From NCBI GenBank assembly GCA_037144075.1, contig JBAWXM010000010.1, positions 1 through 35,813 on the forward strand: a DNA stretch of 35,813 bases, in the 5' to 3' direction. The notes under the pieces are model-generated. The model was not told the DNA's origin. It searched no databases and was given only the letters and a program-made list of their open reading frames with translations. The stretch comes from CAIPAT01 sp037144075. GTDB taxonomy: Bacteria; Verrucomicrobiota; Lentisphaeria; Victivallales; Victivallaceae. This document shows positions 1 through 6,147 of this stretch, in pieces; the stretch's first letter is position 1, and every line of letters begins with the position of its first letter. The translations under genes and the position numbers were made by a program.

Positions 1-1
1 A

Positions 2-343
2 CAGGTCAGCGTGGCAATTGTTCACGGTCTGGAAAATGCCCGGAAGTTGATCACGGAGCAGAAAGCGGGCAAATGCAAATTTGACTTCATCGAAGTAATG
101 GCCTGTCCCGGCGGCTGTATTGCCGGCGCCGGTCAGCCCATCACGCATTCGAAAAAAGTCAGAGAGCAGCGGACAACCGGCATTTACAATGCCGACAAAA
201 CGATGCAGTTGCAGAAGTCGCAGGACAACTATATGGTTGAGCAGTGCTACCGGCAGCACTTAGGCGGCTGCAGCGGCTGTGAAACCGCTCACCATACCCT
301 GCACACCGGCTACACCGACCGCAGTGCGATCTTTAAGGCATAA
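2..343 (+). CDS. [FeFe]-hydrogenase catalytic subunit, C-terminal fragment
   Basis: This is the 3' end of a gene that begins before the window; the frame is open from base 2 to the stop at 341-343. The visible 113 residues contain the family hallmark EVMACPGGCIAGAGQP, where the CPGGC cysteines belong to the H-cluster domain, and a tail with GGCSGCETAHHTLHTGY, typical of the C-terminal small-subunit-like segment of NADH-dependent or bifurcating [FeFe]-hydrogenases. The enzyme reduces protons or oxidises hydrogen in fermentative anaerobes. A GTG at 11-13 lies in frame but is internal, because the reading frame continues to the window edge. It looks like backbone metabolism rather than part of the island. 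A hairpin terminator follows at 397-422. I am confident of the family, not of the exact subtype. Confidence 0.88.
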   Translation, partial: QVSVAIVHGLENARKLITEQKAGKCKFDFIEVMACPGGCIAGAGQPITHSKKVREQRTTGIYNADKTMQLQKSQDNYMVEQCYRQHLGGCSGCETAHHTLHTGYTDRSAIFKA

Positions 344-396
344 AACCTTTTTGTCCACAAAACACACAAAATACGCGAAAGTGAAAACCTGAAAGC

Positions 397-422
397 GCCG
401 GTCGTCTGACCGGCTTTGTCTT
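397..422 (+). terminator. Rho-independent terminator after the hydrogenase gene
   Basis: A perfect 7-bp stem GCCGGTC/GACCGGC with a GTCT loop (397-414) is followed by TTTGTCTT. It lies 54 bases after the hydrogenase stop and reads correctly for the plus strand. On the minus strand the U-tract is poor, so it is probably not the dnaB terminator. Confidence 0.7.
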
Positions 423-426
423 AAAT

Positions 427-523
427 AGTACCGCAAGCATCCAGTTTGCGATACCCCCCTTAAAGTACCGCAAGCATCCCTGCATGCGATTCTCTTTCTC
501 AAGCTGGAAGCTTGAGGTACTCT
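427..523. repeat. REP-like palindrome cluster, three units
   Basis: Two direct copies of AGTACCGCAAGCATCC start at 427 and 464. A third, inverted unit lies at about 498-523 and reads AGAGTACCTCAAGCTTCC on the minus strand. Each unit can fold back on itself; the third has a perfect 8-bp stem CTCAAGCT/AGCTTGAG with a GGA loop. Clustering in alternating orientation between two convergent 3' ends is characteristic of repetitive extragenic palindromes. They probably act in termination or mRNA stability. Confidence 0.55.
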
Positions 524-591
524 AAACACAGGAATTGTTCATGATTGCAGCGTTTCATATTTCTACTGATGTGATTAGTATTCCTGATTAT

Positions 592-2025
592 TCATGTTTT
601 TTCCGGCGGGTGGTCTTCATCACTGAATCTGCTTTTATTGACAAACTCCATTCGATGCGGAAAGAACGTCAAATCAACCAGTCCGGTCTGTCCGTTACGG
701 TTTTTTTCCACTATCAGCAGTGCGTCAACACCATTTCGCATGTTTTCCTTGCTCAATGATTTAGTTTTAGTTTCATCGCGGTCGCGGTGCAGAAACGCGA
801 CAATGTCGGCATCCTGTTCGATCGCGCCGGATTCGCGCAGATGACTGAGTTTCGGTCTGGCGGATGCGCCGGCAGTTTTTTCCACCTCACGGTTTAACTG
901 CGCCAGTACCAGGATCGGAATCGATAGGTCTTTGGCCAGTTTTTTGATTCCGCTGGAGATTTCCGCAACTTCCTGCTGACGGTTTTCAGTTTTGTAGTCC
1001 GAATGCATCAATTGCAGATAGTCAACAACTATCAGTTCAATATTATGCATCATCTTCAGGCGGCGCGCTTTGGCCCGCAACTCGGAAAGCGTCAGGCCGC
1101 CGGTAGGGTCAATAAAGACTTTAGTTTTCCTTAACAGATCAATTGCCGGGGTCAATCTGGTAAATTCGGCAGGTTTAAATGAGCCGTCGAATAATGATGT
1201 TTCGGAAATATTGGCTTCGGTGCAAAGCAGCCGCCGGGTGATTTGTTCGGCGGTCATTTCCAGACTGAAGAATGCCACCGCCCGCGGCCTGCTGGCCCGT
1301 ATTGCCACATTGCGGATTAAATTCAGCGCCATCGAGGTTTTGCCGATGGAGGGGCGGGCCGCCAGCACAAACATTTCCCCGGGTTTCAATCCGATCACCA
1401 GTTTATCCAGATCAGGGTACCCTGTCGGAATGCCGATCTCAACTTCCTTTCTGAGCACTTTTTCGATGTATTTGAAGGTATCAATAACACTTTTGCGCAG
1501 TTCGATGATCTCCGATTGGGTATTGATGTTGCGGATTTCATAGACTTTAGTCTCAATCTCATCCACCAGTTTCTTGACATCTGATTCCACATTGTAGCAC
1601 TTAAACAACGACTCTGAACAGACGTTAATCATTTTTCGCAGGATTGAAAATTCCCGGACAATCTCACACCAGGTTTCGATGTTAACGGTAGTGGAGATTG
1701 AACCGTAAAGTTCCGCCAGGAACACTTCGCCGCCGATATCTTCAAGCCTGCCCTGTTTCGCTAACTGATGGGCAATGGAAATGAGATCAATGTCCATATC
1801 CCCTTTTTTATGAATTGCCGTGACGGCCTTGAAAATCTCCCGGTGTATATGTGAGTAGAACACATTCTCGTTTTTCAGAAGTTCCAGTACGATATCCACG
1901 CACGGACTTGGCTCCCGGAGCATTGCCGCGATGACCGCTCTTTCGGCTTCCAGGTTATGGGGCTGCGGACGGTCTGCATCCATCACTTCGGGAATTCTTC
2001 TGTTGTTAATATTGTCCTGTTTCAT
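592..2025 (-). CDS. dnaB: Replicative DNA helicase DnaB
   Basis: A 477-aa protein of normal DnaB length. The N-terminal domain (residues about 20-125) begins with the usual NLEAERAVIAAML segment. The RecA-like C-terminal domain carries Walker A AARPSIGKT (222-230), the segment SLEMTAEQITRRLL, the Walker B-like VVDYLQLM, and the LSHLRESGAIEQDAD and MRNGVDALLIVEKNRNGQTG motifs. It is the hexameric replication-fork helicase that interacts with primase. No intein is present. GGAGAGCG sits about 7 bases upstream of ATG. Only 30 bases separate it from the microprotein gene at 2056-2187, so it may be read through from that operon. It converges with the hydrogenase gene. Because the copy is intact and ordinary, I read it as chromosomal, although helicases of this family also occur on mobile elements. 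Confidence 0.95.
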   Translation of the reverse strand: MKQDNINNRRIPEVMDADRPQPHNLEAERAVIAAMLREPSPCVDIVLELLKNENVFYSHIHREIFKAVTAIHKKGDMDIDLISIAHQLAKQGRLEDIGGEVFLAELYGSISTTVNIETWCEIVREFSILRKMINVCSESLFKCYNVESDVKKLVDEIETKVYEIRNINTQSEIIELRKSVIDTFKYIEKVLRKEVEIGIPTGYPDLDKLVIGLKPGEMFVLAARPSIGKTSMALNLIRNVAIRASRPRAVAFFSLEMTAEQITRRLLCTEANISETSLFDGSFKPAEFTRLTPAIDLLRKTKVFIDPTGGLTLSELRAKARRLKMMHNIELIVVDYLQLMHSDYKTENRQQEVAEISSGIKKLAKDLSIPILVLAQLNREVEKTAGASARPKLSHLRESGAIEQDADIVAFLHRDRDETKTKSLSKENMRNGVDALLIVEKNRNGQTGLVDLTFFPHRMEFVNKSRFSDEDHPPEKT

Positions 2026-2055
2026 TGTGAACGCTCTCCTATTACGATTTAAATA

Positions 2056-2187
2056 TTAACATCCCCGCATCAGTATAAAAGCGACGATTATTAGAATAAT
2101 GCAGCCAACCCCGCTGCCTCCGCCTCCATTGCGATGAACCTTGATGTGTTCGCCACGGGAAGCATAAACATGTCTGACCCTGCTCAC
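2056..2187 (-). CDS. Single-pass membrane microprotein (43 aa), GTG start
   Basis: A 43-residue reading frame starting at a GTG whose TGA-overlapping position (GTGA) couples it to the stop of the preceding gene at 2184-2294. The N-terminus is basic (SRVRHVYASRGEHIKVHR), followed by GGGGSG and one hydrophobic helix (VGCIILIIVAFILM). The HVYASRGEHIKVHRNGG stretch matches the start of the 127-aa membrane protein at 30152-30535 (HIHAAPWEHVRVHRGG). The two are therefore probably paralogues, which supports this being a real gene despite its size. Function unknown; likely inner membrane. Confidence 0.6.
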   Translation of the reverse strand: MSRVRHVYASRGEHIKVHRNGGGGSGVGCIILIIVAFILMRGC

Positions 2188-2294
2188 GTTTTTTCTCCTG
2201 GTTTGATTTTATCGCAGGCGGTAACAATACCGTTGATTATAACGTAATTGCCGATTATTATTGAAACAGCGACGAAAGTAATACCAACAATCAT
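2184..2294 (-). CDS. Single-pass membrane microprotein (36 aa), paralogue of the 3759-3869 gene
   Basis: Thirty-six residues, mostly one hydrophobic helix, containing AVSIIIGNYVIINGI. It aligns closely with the microprotein at 3759-3869 (AVSLMIGNYVIVGSI). The best Shine-Dalgarno (AGGAG) precedes an ATG 13 bases upstream (at 2307) in another frame, whose first codons (MKNF) resemble the paralogue's MKILF. A one-base shift would join the two frames. Either translation starts at the internal ATG used here, or the gene carries a recent frameshift. It is followed by an overlapping GTG start. Function unknown. Confidence 0.55.
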   Translation of the reverse strand: MIVGITFVAVSIIIGNYVIINGIVTACDKIKPGEKT

Positions 2295-2334
2295 GAAAGT
2301 TTTTCATTTTATTCTCCTCTTTTTTATACACGCT

Positions 2335-2362
2335 TTTTAGAGTCAACATTTATATTTTTCGG
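2335..2362 (-). promoter_or_regulatory. Weak copy of the shared promoter element (upstream of 2184-2294)
   Basis: On the minus strand CCGAAAAA is followed after 18 bases by TCTAAAA. The spacing matches the shared YCGGAAA-N15-DCTTA element but both boxes deviate (CCG for CGG, CTAA for CTTA). It is in the right place for the microprotein/dnaB unit. Treat as a possible degenerate member. Confidence 0.3.
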
Positions 2363-2391
2363 ATTGCTTTGTAAAAAACACCTTTTTAAAT

Positions 2392-2472
2392 TGGTGGAGC
2401 TGGCGGGTAACGATCCCGCGTTCCGAAACCTGCACATCGGCTTTAGTTCCGGTCGAATCCATTCACAGCCCC
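2392..2472 (-). ncRNA. tmRNA-derived tRNA-like RNA (5' and 3' ends of ssrA joined, tag region missing)
   Basis: Read on the minus strand, the 81 bases begin with GGGGCTGTGAATGGATTCGA, the conserved 5' end of tmRNA. They end with CCGCCAGCTCCACCA, the conserved 3' end, preceded by GTTTCGGAACGCGGG. The 7-bp acceptor stem GGGGCTG/CAGCTCC is complete, includes the G3-U wobble used by alanyl-tRNA synthetase, and has an encoded CCA. The roughly 280 nt that normally hold the tag reading frame and pseudoknots are absent. The T-stem GCGGG/CCCGC is intact but the loop is ATCGTTA instead of the usual TTCGATT, and one extra base precedes CCGAAA. A strong copy of the shared promoter ends just upstream (2487-2514), so it may be transcribed. 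It is either a deletion relic, an integration scar or a functional small RNA. Confidence 0.7.
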
Positions 2473-2486
2473 GTTCTATATTTATC

Positions 2487-2514
2487 TATAAGCGTTTTCC
2501 CTTCTATTTTTCCG
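2487..2514 (-). promoter_or_regulatory. Shared promoter element, copy 2 (tmRNA-like RNA)
   Basis: Minus strand: TTCGGAAAAA, then GCTTATA, with exactly 18 bases between CGG and GCTTA. The downstream ATATAGAAC tail seen at several other copies is also present, and the tRNA-like RNA begins directly after it at 2472. The only feature it can drive before the next such element is that RNA. Confidence 0.7.
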
Positions 2515-2553
2515 AAGCATTTTCGAGAAAAAGTGAAAATTGTTATGCGCAAT

Positions 2554-3087
2554 TTATAAATGCAGCATAATTCCGTCATGCTTATGCTCTGCGCCGCCGA
2601 TTTGCAGAAATTCAGGAATGGGCAGATTATCCTGCTCAAAGTAAATTACGCTGTTGCTGAACGTAAGACCTTTGATATTGACTTTTGTAATAAGCTCCTC
2701 CACTCTGGTTTTTCCGGAAAAAAATGTTATTCCAGACAGCATGCCGGACATTAATCTGGATTTAAAATCATTGCCGGCGATGTCCTCGGTTACACAGATT
2801 TCCGCTTTCATGGTTTTCCCGTCCCAGGCCAGCAGCCTGATCAGCAAATGCAGCGTGACGGTAAAACTGCCGCCCCTGGCAGATACGTCAAGCGCGGTTT
2901 TTACGCCTGAAGGGGAACAGCAGAGTTCTTTAATCTCGATGCCTTTTGGTTCGATGAGTTTGCGTACAATTCCAGAAATGGTTTTTTCAGGCACAAAGAA
3001 TGCCTGCTCATGCTTCAAGTTATGCTCAATAGCATGAATGATTGATTCTTTGTGATCGTCCAGCACGGTTTTGATTTTCGGATTCAT
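2554..3087 (-). CDS. Hypothetical protein, 177 aa
   Basis: I do not recognise the family. The protein is soluble-looking, mixed alpha/beta, without a signal peptide or clear membrane helix. Visible segments include GIEIKELCCSPSG and alternating hydrophobic strands such as GSFTVTLHLLIRLL, and it ends in GGAEHKHDGIMLHL. GGAGG lies 9 bases before ATG. It is the last gene of a four-gene minus-strand run (3869 to 2554) with gaps of 3-20 bases, headed by shared promoter copy 3. Function unknown. The association with a zinc ribbon and a DnaJ-type zinc-finger protein suggests a role in protein or membrane stress, which is only inference. Confidence 0.75.
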   Translation of the reverse strand: MNPKIKTVLDDHKESIIHAIEHNLKHEQAFFVPEKTISGIVRKLIEPKGIEIKELCCSPSGVKTALDVSARGGSFTVTLHLLIRLLAWDGKTMKAEICVTEDIAGNDFKSRLMSGMLSGITFFSGKTRVEELITKVNIKGLTFSNSVIYFEQDNLPIPEFLQIGGAEHKHDGIMLHL

Positions 3088-3090
3088 AGT

Positions 3091-3288
3091 TCATGTCCTC
3101 CAGAATTTTGTTTGATCTTGTTTTTTGAGCTTTCCACCGCATTCCGGGCATTTTACGGGAAGACGGCAGCCGGTCAGCAGATTTATAATGAACAAAGCCG
3201 GTGTGCCTGCTTTGATCGTAAACAGTTCAGACCAGCCGCATCCCGGACAAGCCAGCCTGTAAACTTTAAGATTTGTTCGCATAACCAT
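3091..3288 (-). CDS. Small zinc-ribbon protein, 65 aa
   Basis: Contains two CxxC knuckles, LACPGCGW near residue 14 and VKCPECGG near residue 50, as in four-cysteine zinc ribbons, separated by a hydrophobic stretch (TPALFIINLLTG). I place the start at ATG 3288 because AAGGATGAG then stands about 8 bases upstream. An in-frame ATG at 3297 would touch the AAGG. It sits 18 bases after the DnaJ-type zinc-finger gene and 3 bases before the 177-aa gene, in the same operon. Likely a metal-binding adaptor; target unknown. Confidence 0.7.
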   Translation of the reverse strand: MVMRTNLKVYRLACPGCGWSELFTIKAGTPALFIINLLTGCRLPVKCPECGGKLKKQDQTKFWRT

Positions 3289-3306
3289 GATTCTCATCCT
3301 TATTTA

Positions 3307-3759
3307 TTAAAACTTATGCCAGCCGGATCCGCTGCATTTACGGCAGGTTACATTGAACGAGCCGGAACCATTGCACCGGTTGCACGTCTTGGTAATCCTT
3401 CCAGTTCCTTCGCATCTATCGCACGAAACTGTAACCGCCGGTTTGTAATATCCGGAACCGCCGCATCTTTTACATTCTTTGTTATAATGCCTTCCGGTGC
3501 CCTGACAGCCAAGACATGTTTTCGATTCAAAATGTTTTTGCCCGCTGCCATTGCATGCTCCGCATGAGAAGGAGTGCTTGCCGGACCCGCTGCAAGGTTT
3601 GCAGGTAAGCGTTTTAGAACCTGCGCCGCCGCAGGAGAAGCATGTGCCGTAATCGTTGATGGGGCTGATTATATTCTTGCCGATTGTGCTGAGTTTATGC
3701 TGGTCACGCCATGCGCGGTCGCCGTAACTGCTGCCAAAAAGTCGTTTGATAATACCCAT
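3307..3759 (-). CDS. DnaJ-type CxxCxGxG zinc-finger repeat protein without a J domain
   Basis: A 150-aa protein with eight CxxCxGxG-type motifs in a row (CFSCGGAG, CKPCSGSG, CGACNGSG, CLGCQGTG, CKRCGGSG, CDRCEGTG, CNRCNGSG, CRKCSGSG). Canonical DnaJ has four. There is no HPD-containing J domain and no substrate-binding C-terminal domain. The first 38 residues (MGIIKRLFG...) could be a membrane-peripheral amphipathic helix. Such stand-alone cysteine-rich domains bind zinc and often act as protein-interaction or redox modules. Its ATG overlaps the stop of the upstream microprotein (TAATG) and GAGGAG precedes it, so the two are translationally coupled. Confidence 0.85.
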   Translation of the reverse strand: MGIIKRLFGSSYGDRAWRDQHKLSTIGKNIISPINDYGTCFSCGGAGSKTLTCKPCSGSGKHSFSCGACNGSGQKHFESKTCLGCQGTGRHYNKECKRCGGSGYYKPAVTVSCDRCEGTGRITKTCNRCNGSGSFNVTCRKCSGSGWHKF

Positions 3760-3869
3760 TATTTCTTCTCCTCTTTAAATGCGTTATGAATGCTGCCGAC
3801 AATCACATAATTGCCGATCATCAATGAAACCGCCGCCACTGTAATTCCGATTCCAAATAATATTTTCAT
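3759..3869 (-). CDS. Single-pass membrane microprotein (36 aa)
   Basis: Reads MKILFGIGITVAAVSLMIGN followed by YVIVGSI and a charged tail HNAFKEEKK: a short N-terminus, one hydrophobic helix and a basic/acidic cytoplasmic tail. GAGGG lies a few bases upstream of ATG. The stop overlaps the start of the zinc-finger gene. A paralogue with the same IGNYVI core is at 2184-2294. First gene after shared promoter copy 3. Function unknown; membrane anchoring or sensing is possible. Confidence 0.7.
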   Translation of the reverse strand: MKILFGIGITVAAVSLMIGNYVIVGSIHNAFKEEKK

Positions 3870-3893
3870 TCTATCCCTCATTTGTTATAGTCT

Positions 3894-3921
3894 GTTAAGA
3901 ATTGAATACGCCATTTTCCCG
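3894..3921 (-). promoter_or_regulatory. Shared promoter element, copy 3
   Basis: Minus strand CCCGGGAAAA, 18 bases, then TCTTAAC. Lies 25 bases upstream of the microprotein start at 3869 and would drive the four-gene run down to 2554. The extra G (CGGGAAA) and TCTTAAC make it a moderately good match. Confidence 0.6.
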
Positions 3922-3993
3922 GAACAATTTTGACATTTCATTGATTTTTATCATGCCGCCCTTGGCTGACGCCGCGCTTCCGGCATATATAGT

Positions 3994-4209
3994 CTAGCTT
4001 ATTGCTGCAATTATCTCCTGTCTGAAAGTCCAGATCAGATAAGCAGCCGCGGCGCAGCAAAGGAAGGTGACAATGAGCGTCCAGTACGTTGTAATAAAGC
4101 AGATCAACACCCAGGTCAGGAGTAACAGCACGGCAATATTGTGCATGTAACTCATTGTGTCGTCATTGTCAGATACGTTCCAGCTATTATTGTAATTCTT
4201 ATTTCTCAT
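3994..4209 (-). CDS. Small two-helix membrane protein, 71 aa
   Basis: A polar, asparagine-rich N-terminus (MRNKNYNNSWNVSDNDD) is followed by two closely spaced hydrophobic helices, IAVLLLLTWVLICFITTYW and TLIVTFLCCAAAAYLIW. It ends in RQEIIAAIS. AGGAG lies 8 bases before ATG, and shared promoter copy 4 ends about 35 bases upstream. The closing FRQEI pattern resembles the LRKEITGFVMRV segment of the neighbouring 128-aa protein, so the two may be related. Function unknown. Confidence 0.75.
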   Translation of the reverse strand: MRNKNYNNSWNVSDNDDTMSYMHNIAVLLLLTWVLICFITTYWTLIVTFLCCAAAAYLIWTFRQEIIAAIS

Positions 4210-4243
4210 TTTCTTTTCTCCTAGTTTTGTTCTGTTATATTAT

Positions 4244-4271
4244 GATAAGCAGCTTTAATCGCCTTTTTCCG
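4244..4271 (-). promoter_or_regulatory. Shared promoter element, copy 4
   Basis: Minus strand TCCGGAAAAA, 18 bases, GCTTATC, followed by an ATATAACAGAAC tail. It starts immediately after the stop codon of the upstream gene (4276-4278) and drives the 71-aa membrane protein gene. Confidence 0.75.
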
Positions 4272-4275
4272 GACA

Positions 4276-4662
4276 CTATTTATAAAAGTTCATTATTTTT
4301 TTACTATTTCCGCCGCGCCAACCTGAAAACCATGTTTTCCGGCAGCATCTGCCGCCAATAAAACTGCACAATTTTCCCCACAAGGCGGCGCACTGTGTCA
4401 CAACCCGCATGACAAAACCTGTTATCTCTTTTCTCAAAGCCCAGCAAATTATAGCCAGCCAGCCCAGTACGATTGTTCCCAGTACGCTCCAGGCGATAAC
4501 AGTAAGAATAATTTCCCAATGGGTTACCAGAATAAAGAGGATGGCCGCGATGATTGCGATGCAAATATGATCCTTTACCTTGTTAGTGGCTGCACAACCC
4601 GTTCCCGCATTGCCGTAATTTCCGAAGGCGGCATTAATATCAAACTGATTGTGTGCGTTCAT
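4276..4662 (-). CDS. Membrane protein, 128 aa
   Basis: A polar N-terminus (MNAHNQFDINAAFGNYGN) is followed by hydrophobic helices around residues 32-48 (ICIAIIAAILFILVTHW) and 50-72 (ILTVIAWSVLGTIVLGWLAIICW), then a basic, cysteine-containing tail (CSFIGGRCCRKTWFSGWRGG). AGGAG stands 7 bases before ATG. The start overlaps the stop of the 282-aa gene (ATGA), so they form one operon under shared promoter copy 5. No enzyme motif. Function unknown. Confidence 0.75.
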   Translation of the reverse strand: MNAHNQFDINAAFGNYGNAGTGCAATNKVKDHICIAIIAAILFILVTHWEIILTVIAWSVLGTIVLGWLAIICWALRKEITGFVMRVVTQCAALWGKLCSFIGGRCCRKTWFSGWRGGNSKKIMNFYK

Positions 4663-5507
4663 TTAATTTCTCCTTGTGTAAAATTATAAAGGCTGTTGTG
4701 TTGATACTTGGATTGTTCGTCATAATTGCTTCCTGTTCCTGCCAGGCGGGATGCCTGCGCCGTCACTTCTGTTTCAGCCGTCGCGGTGGAATTGATTTTG
4801 ACATATTGCCATTGCCGGATTTCATCATGGCTTTCTCTCAGGAATTGTACCATCCAGTTTAGGATCAGAATAATACTAGCGCAGACAGTTATCGTACCCA
4901 GAACTCCGGCAACTGCGCCAATCGCGCCGATGACTGCGCCGAAACAGACTACCGCTATACCGCCGCAGGCGAAGGCGGCAGCAAAGGCCATGCCAATCAG
5001 AGCCATAAAGACTGGCGCTATTGATCTTGTAAGCAGCACCATTAATACTCCGAGTCCGACCGACCATGCCAGTATAGTGGCGGCCGTGGCTAGAAGCGCT
5101 GTGCCTGCTGATTGTATGGCTACTCCTGCCGCAATCATTACTGCTCCAAAGTATCCGAACGCAATTCCGGCAGCCATGACTCCCAGACCGATTGCCAGGC
5201 TGTGCCACGGGTGCTGGTGGATATAGCGCCAGCCCTGGCCAGTCCTGGACTGCGCGGGCCCGGAATATCCGGTGAACCGGTATTGATTGAGCTGCTTCAG
5301 ATAATCCAGCACAGATTTCCTTTGTTGAGTGATTTCCTGAAGATGCGAAGAGCTGCTGTCGGCGGAAGGATTTGCGGCCGGACTTGGCATGTTCATTGCC
5401 GGACAGTCATCAATTTTATACTCCTGGCGGAAGTCAGGCTTGAAATTCCTGTTCGACTGTATTTTTATCCTGCCGCTGTTTTTAGTTTTATTGCCCGCTG
5501 TATTCAT
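4659..5507 (-). CDS. Glycine/alanine-rich multi-pass membrane protein, 282 aa
   Basis: The first 100 residues are polar and probably disordered. They are followed by several Gly/Ala-rich hydrophobic segments (for example LAIGLGVMAAGIAFGYFGAV and FGAVIGAIGAVAGVLGTITV) and a charged C-terminus with LRESHDEIRQWQYV. I place the start at ATG 5507 because AGGAG stands 7 bases before it; an in-frame ATG at 5543 lacks a clear ribosome binding site. The dense small-xxx-small spacing resembles glycine-zipper membrane proteins. Together with the 128-aa protein it may form a membrane complex. The substrate or partner is unknown. Confidence 0.75.
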   Translation of the reverse strand: MNTAGNKTKNSGRIKIQSNRNFKPDFRQEYKIDDCPAMNMPSPAANPSADSSSSHLQEITQQRKSVLDYLKQLNQYRFTGYSGPAQSRTGQGWRYIHQHPWHSLAIGLGVMAAGIAFGYFGAVMIAAGVAIQSAGTALLATAATILAWSVGLGVLMVLLTRSIAPVFMALIGMAFAAAFACGGIAVVCFGAVIGAIGAVAGVLGTITVCASIILILNWMVQFLRESHDEIRQWQYVKINSTATAETEVTAQASRLAGTGSNYDEQSKYQHNSLYNFTQGEIK

Positions 5508-5581
5508 TTTTACGCTCCTGCTGTTATCAGATTTTGACTGCATAATTTTGTGTTTCCCAAGTTCTATTTTCTATATTCATA

Positions 5582-5609
5582 TATAAGCAAGCAGTTTAGT
5601 TATTTTCCG
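5582..5609 (-). promoter_or_regulatory. Shared promoter element, copy 5
   Basis: Minus strand GCCGGAAAA, 18 bases, GCTTATATA, with a GAATATAGAAA tail. About 75 bases upstream of the chosen start of the 282-aa membrane protein gene. Confidence 0.75.
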
Positions 5610-5693
5610 GCGTGTTTATCATTTTTTTATAATTTGCTGACCATCCGGTCTTTTTCCCCATGCCGTCAGCCGGGCTTGTAATCCAGTGCTTTT

Positions 5694-5915
5694 TCATCTC
5701 TTACTCTTAAATACTCTGCTGCCTTGGAATATCAATGCCAGCGATATCGCCAGCAGCAGCAGGTTGCTCAAGATGCTTGACTGGATTATATAAGTCAGGA
5801 TACAGCCCAGTATAATTACCATGATTATATCAACAATGAACAGAATCAGATTTCTTCCGCGAAAAGCGCACTTGTGAATACATAAAACTATTATAAACGC
5901 AATTATATAACCCAT
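5694..5915 (-). CDS. Small hydrophobic membrane protein, 73 aa
   Basis: Three short hydrophobic helices: IIAFIIVLCIH, LILFIVDIIMVIILGCIL and ILSNLLLLAISLALIF. They are joined by basic loops (KCAFRGRN), and the C-terminus is positively charged (RVFKSKR). The preferred start is ATG 5915 (MGYIIAF), preceded by GAGG at suitable distance; a second ATG lies four codons upstream at 5927. It is a single-gene unit under shared promoter copy 6. Function unknown. Confidence 0.7.
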   Translation of the reverse strand: MGYIIAFIIVLCIHKCAFRGRNLILFIVDIIMVIILGCILTYIIQSSILSNLLLLAISLALIFQGSRVFKSKR

Positions 5916-5957
5916 AGCAATCCTCATTTGTTATAATTCAATTTTTCTATATTCGTA

Positions 5958-5985
5958 TATAAGTAAGCAATTGATGTGATTTCCG
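5958..5985 (-). promoter_or_regulatory. Shared promoter element, copy 6
   Basis: Minus strand TTCCGGAAA, 18 bases, ACTTATATA, with a GAATATAGAAA tail like copy 5. About 45 bases upstream of the 73-aa membrane protein. Confidence 0.75.
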
Positions 5986-6147
5986 GAAAAGAATTGATTT
6001 TTTATGAAAAAAGCCTATAAAGAGGGAAGCTTTGCTATACGGGTGATTGATTTCTTGCGATAATCTTCTTATATTATTCCATATAAAGTAAACTAGGAAT
6101 TATGAAATTTAGTGCCGACCCCAAGCTCCTTTACATAGGGTAAACAT

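Noticed and set aside
2392..2472. Ordinary tRNA gene
   Set aside because: There is no anticodon arm and the 5' GGATTCGA and 3' GTTTCGGA blocks are tmRNA signatures.
6004..6063. Short plus-strand reading frame before the macro-domain gene
   Set aside because: Only 19 codons, no ribosome binding site and no similarity to the other microproteins.
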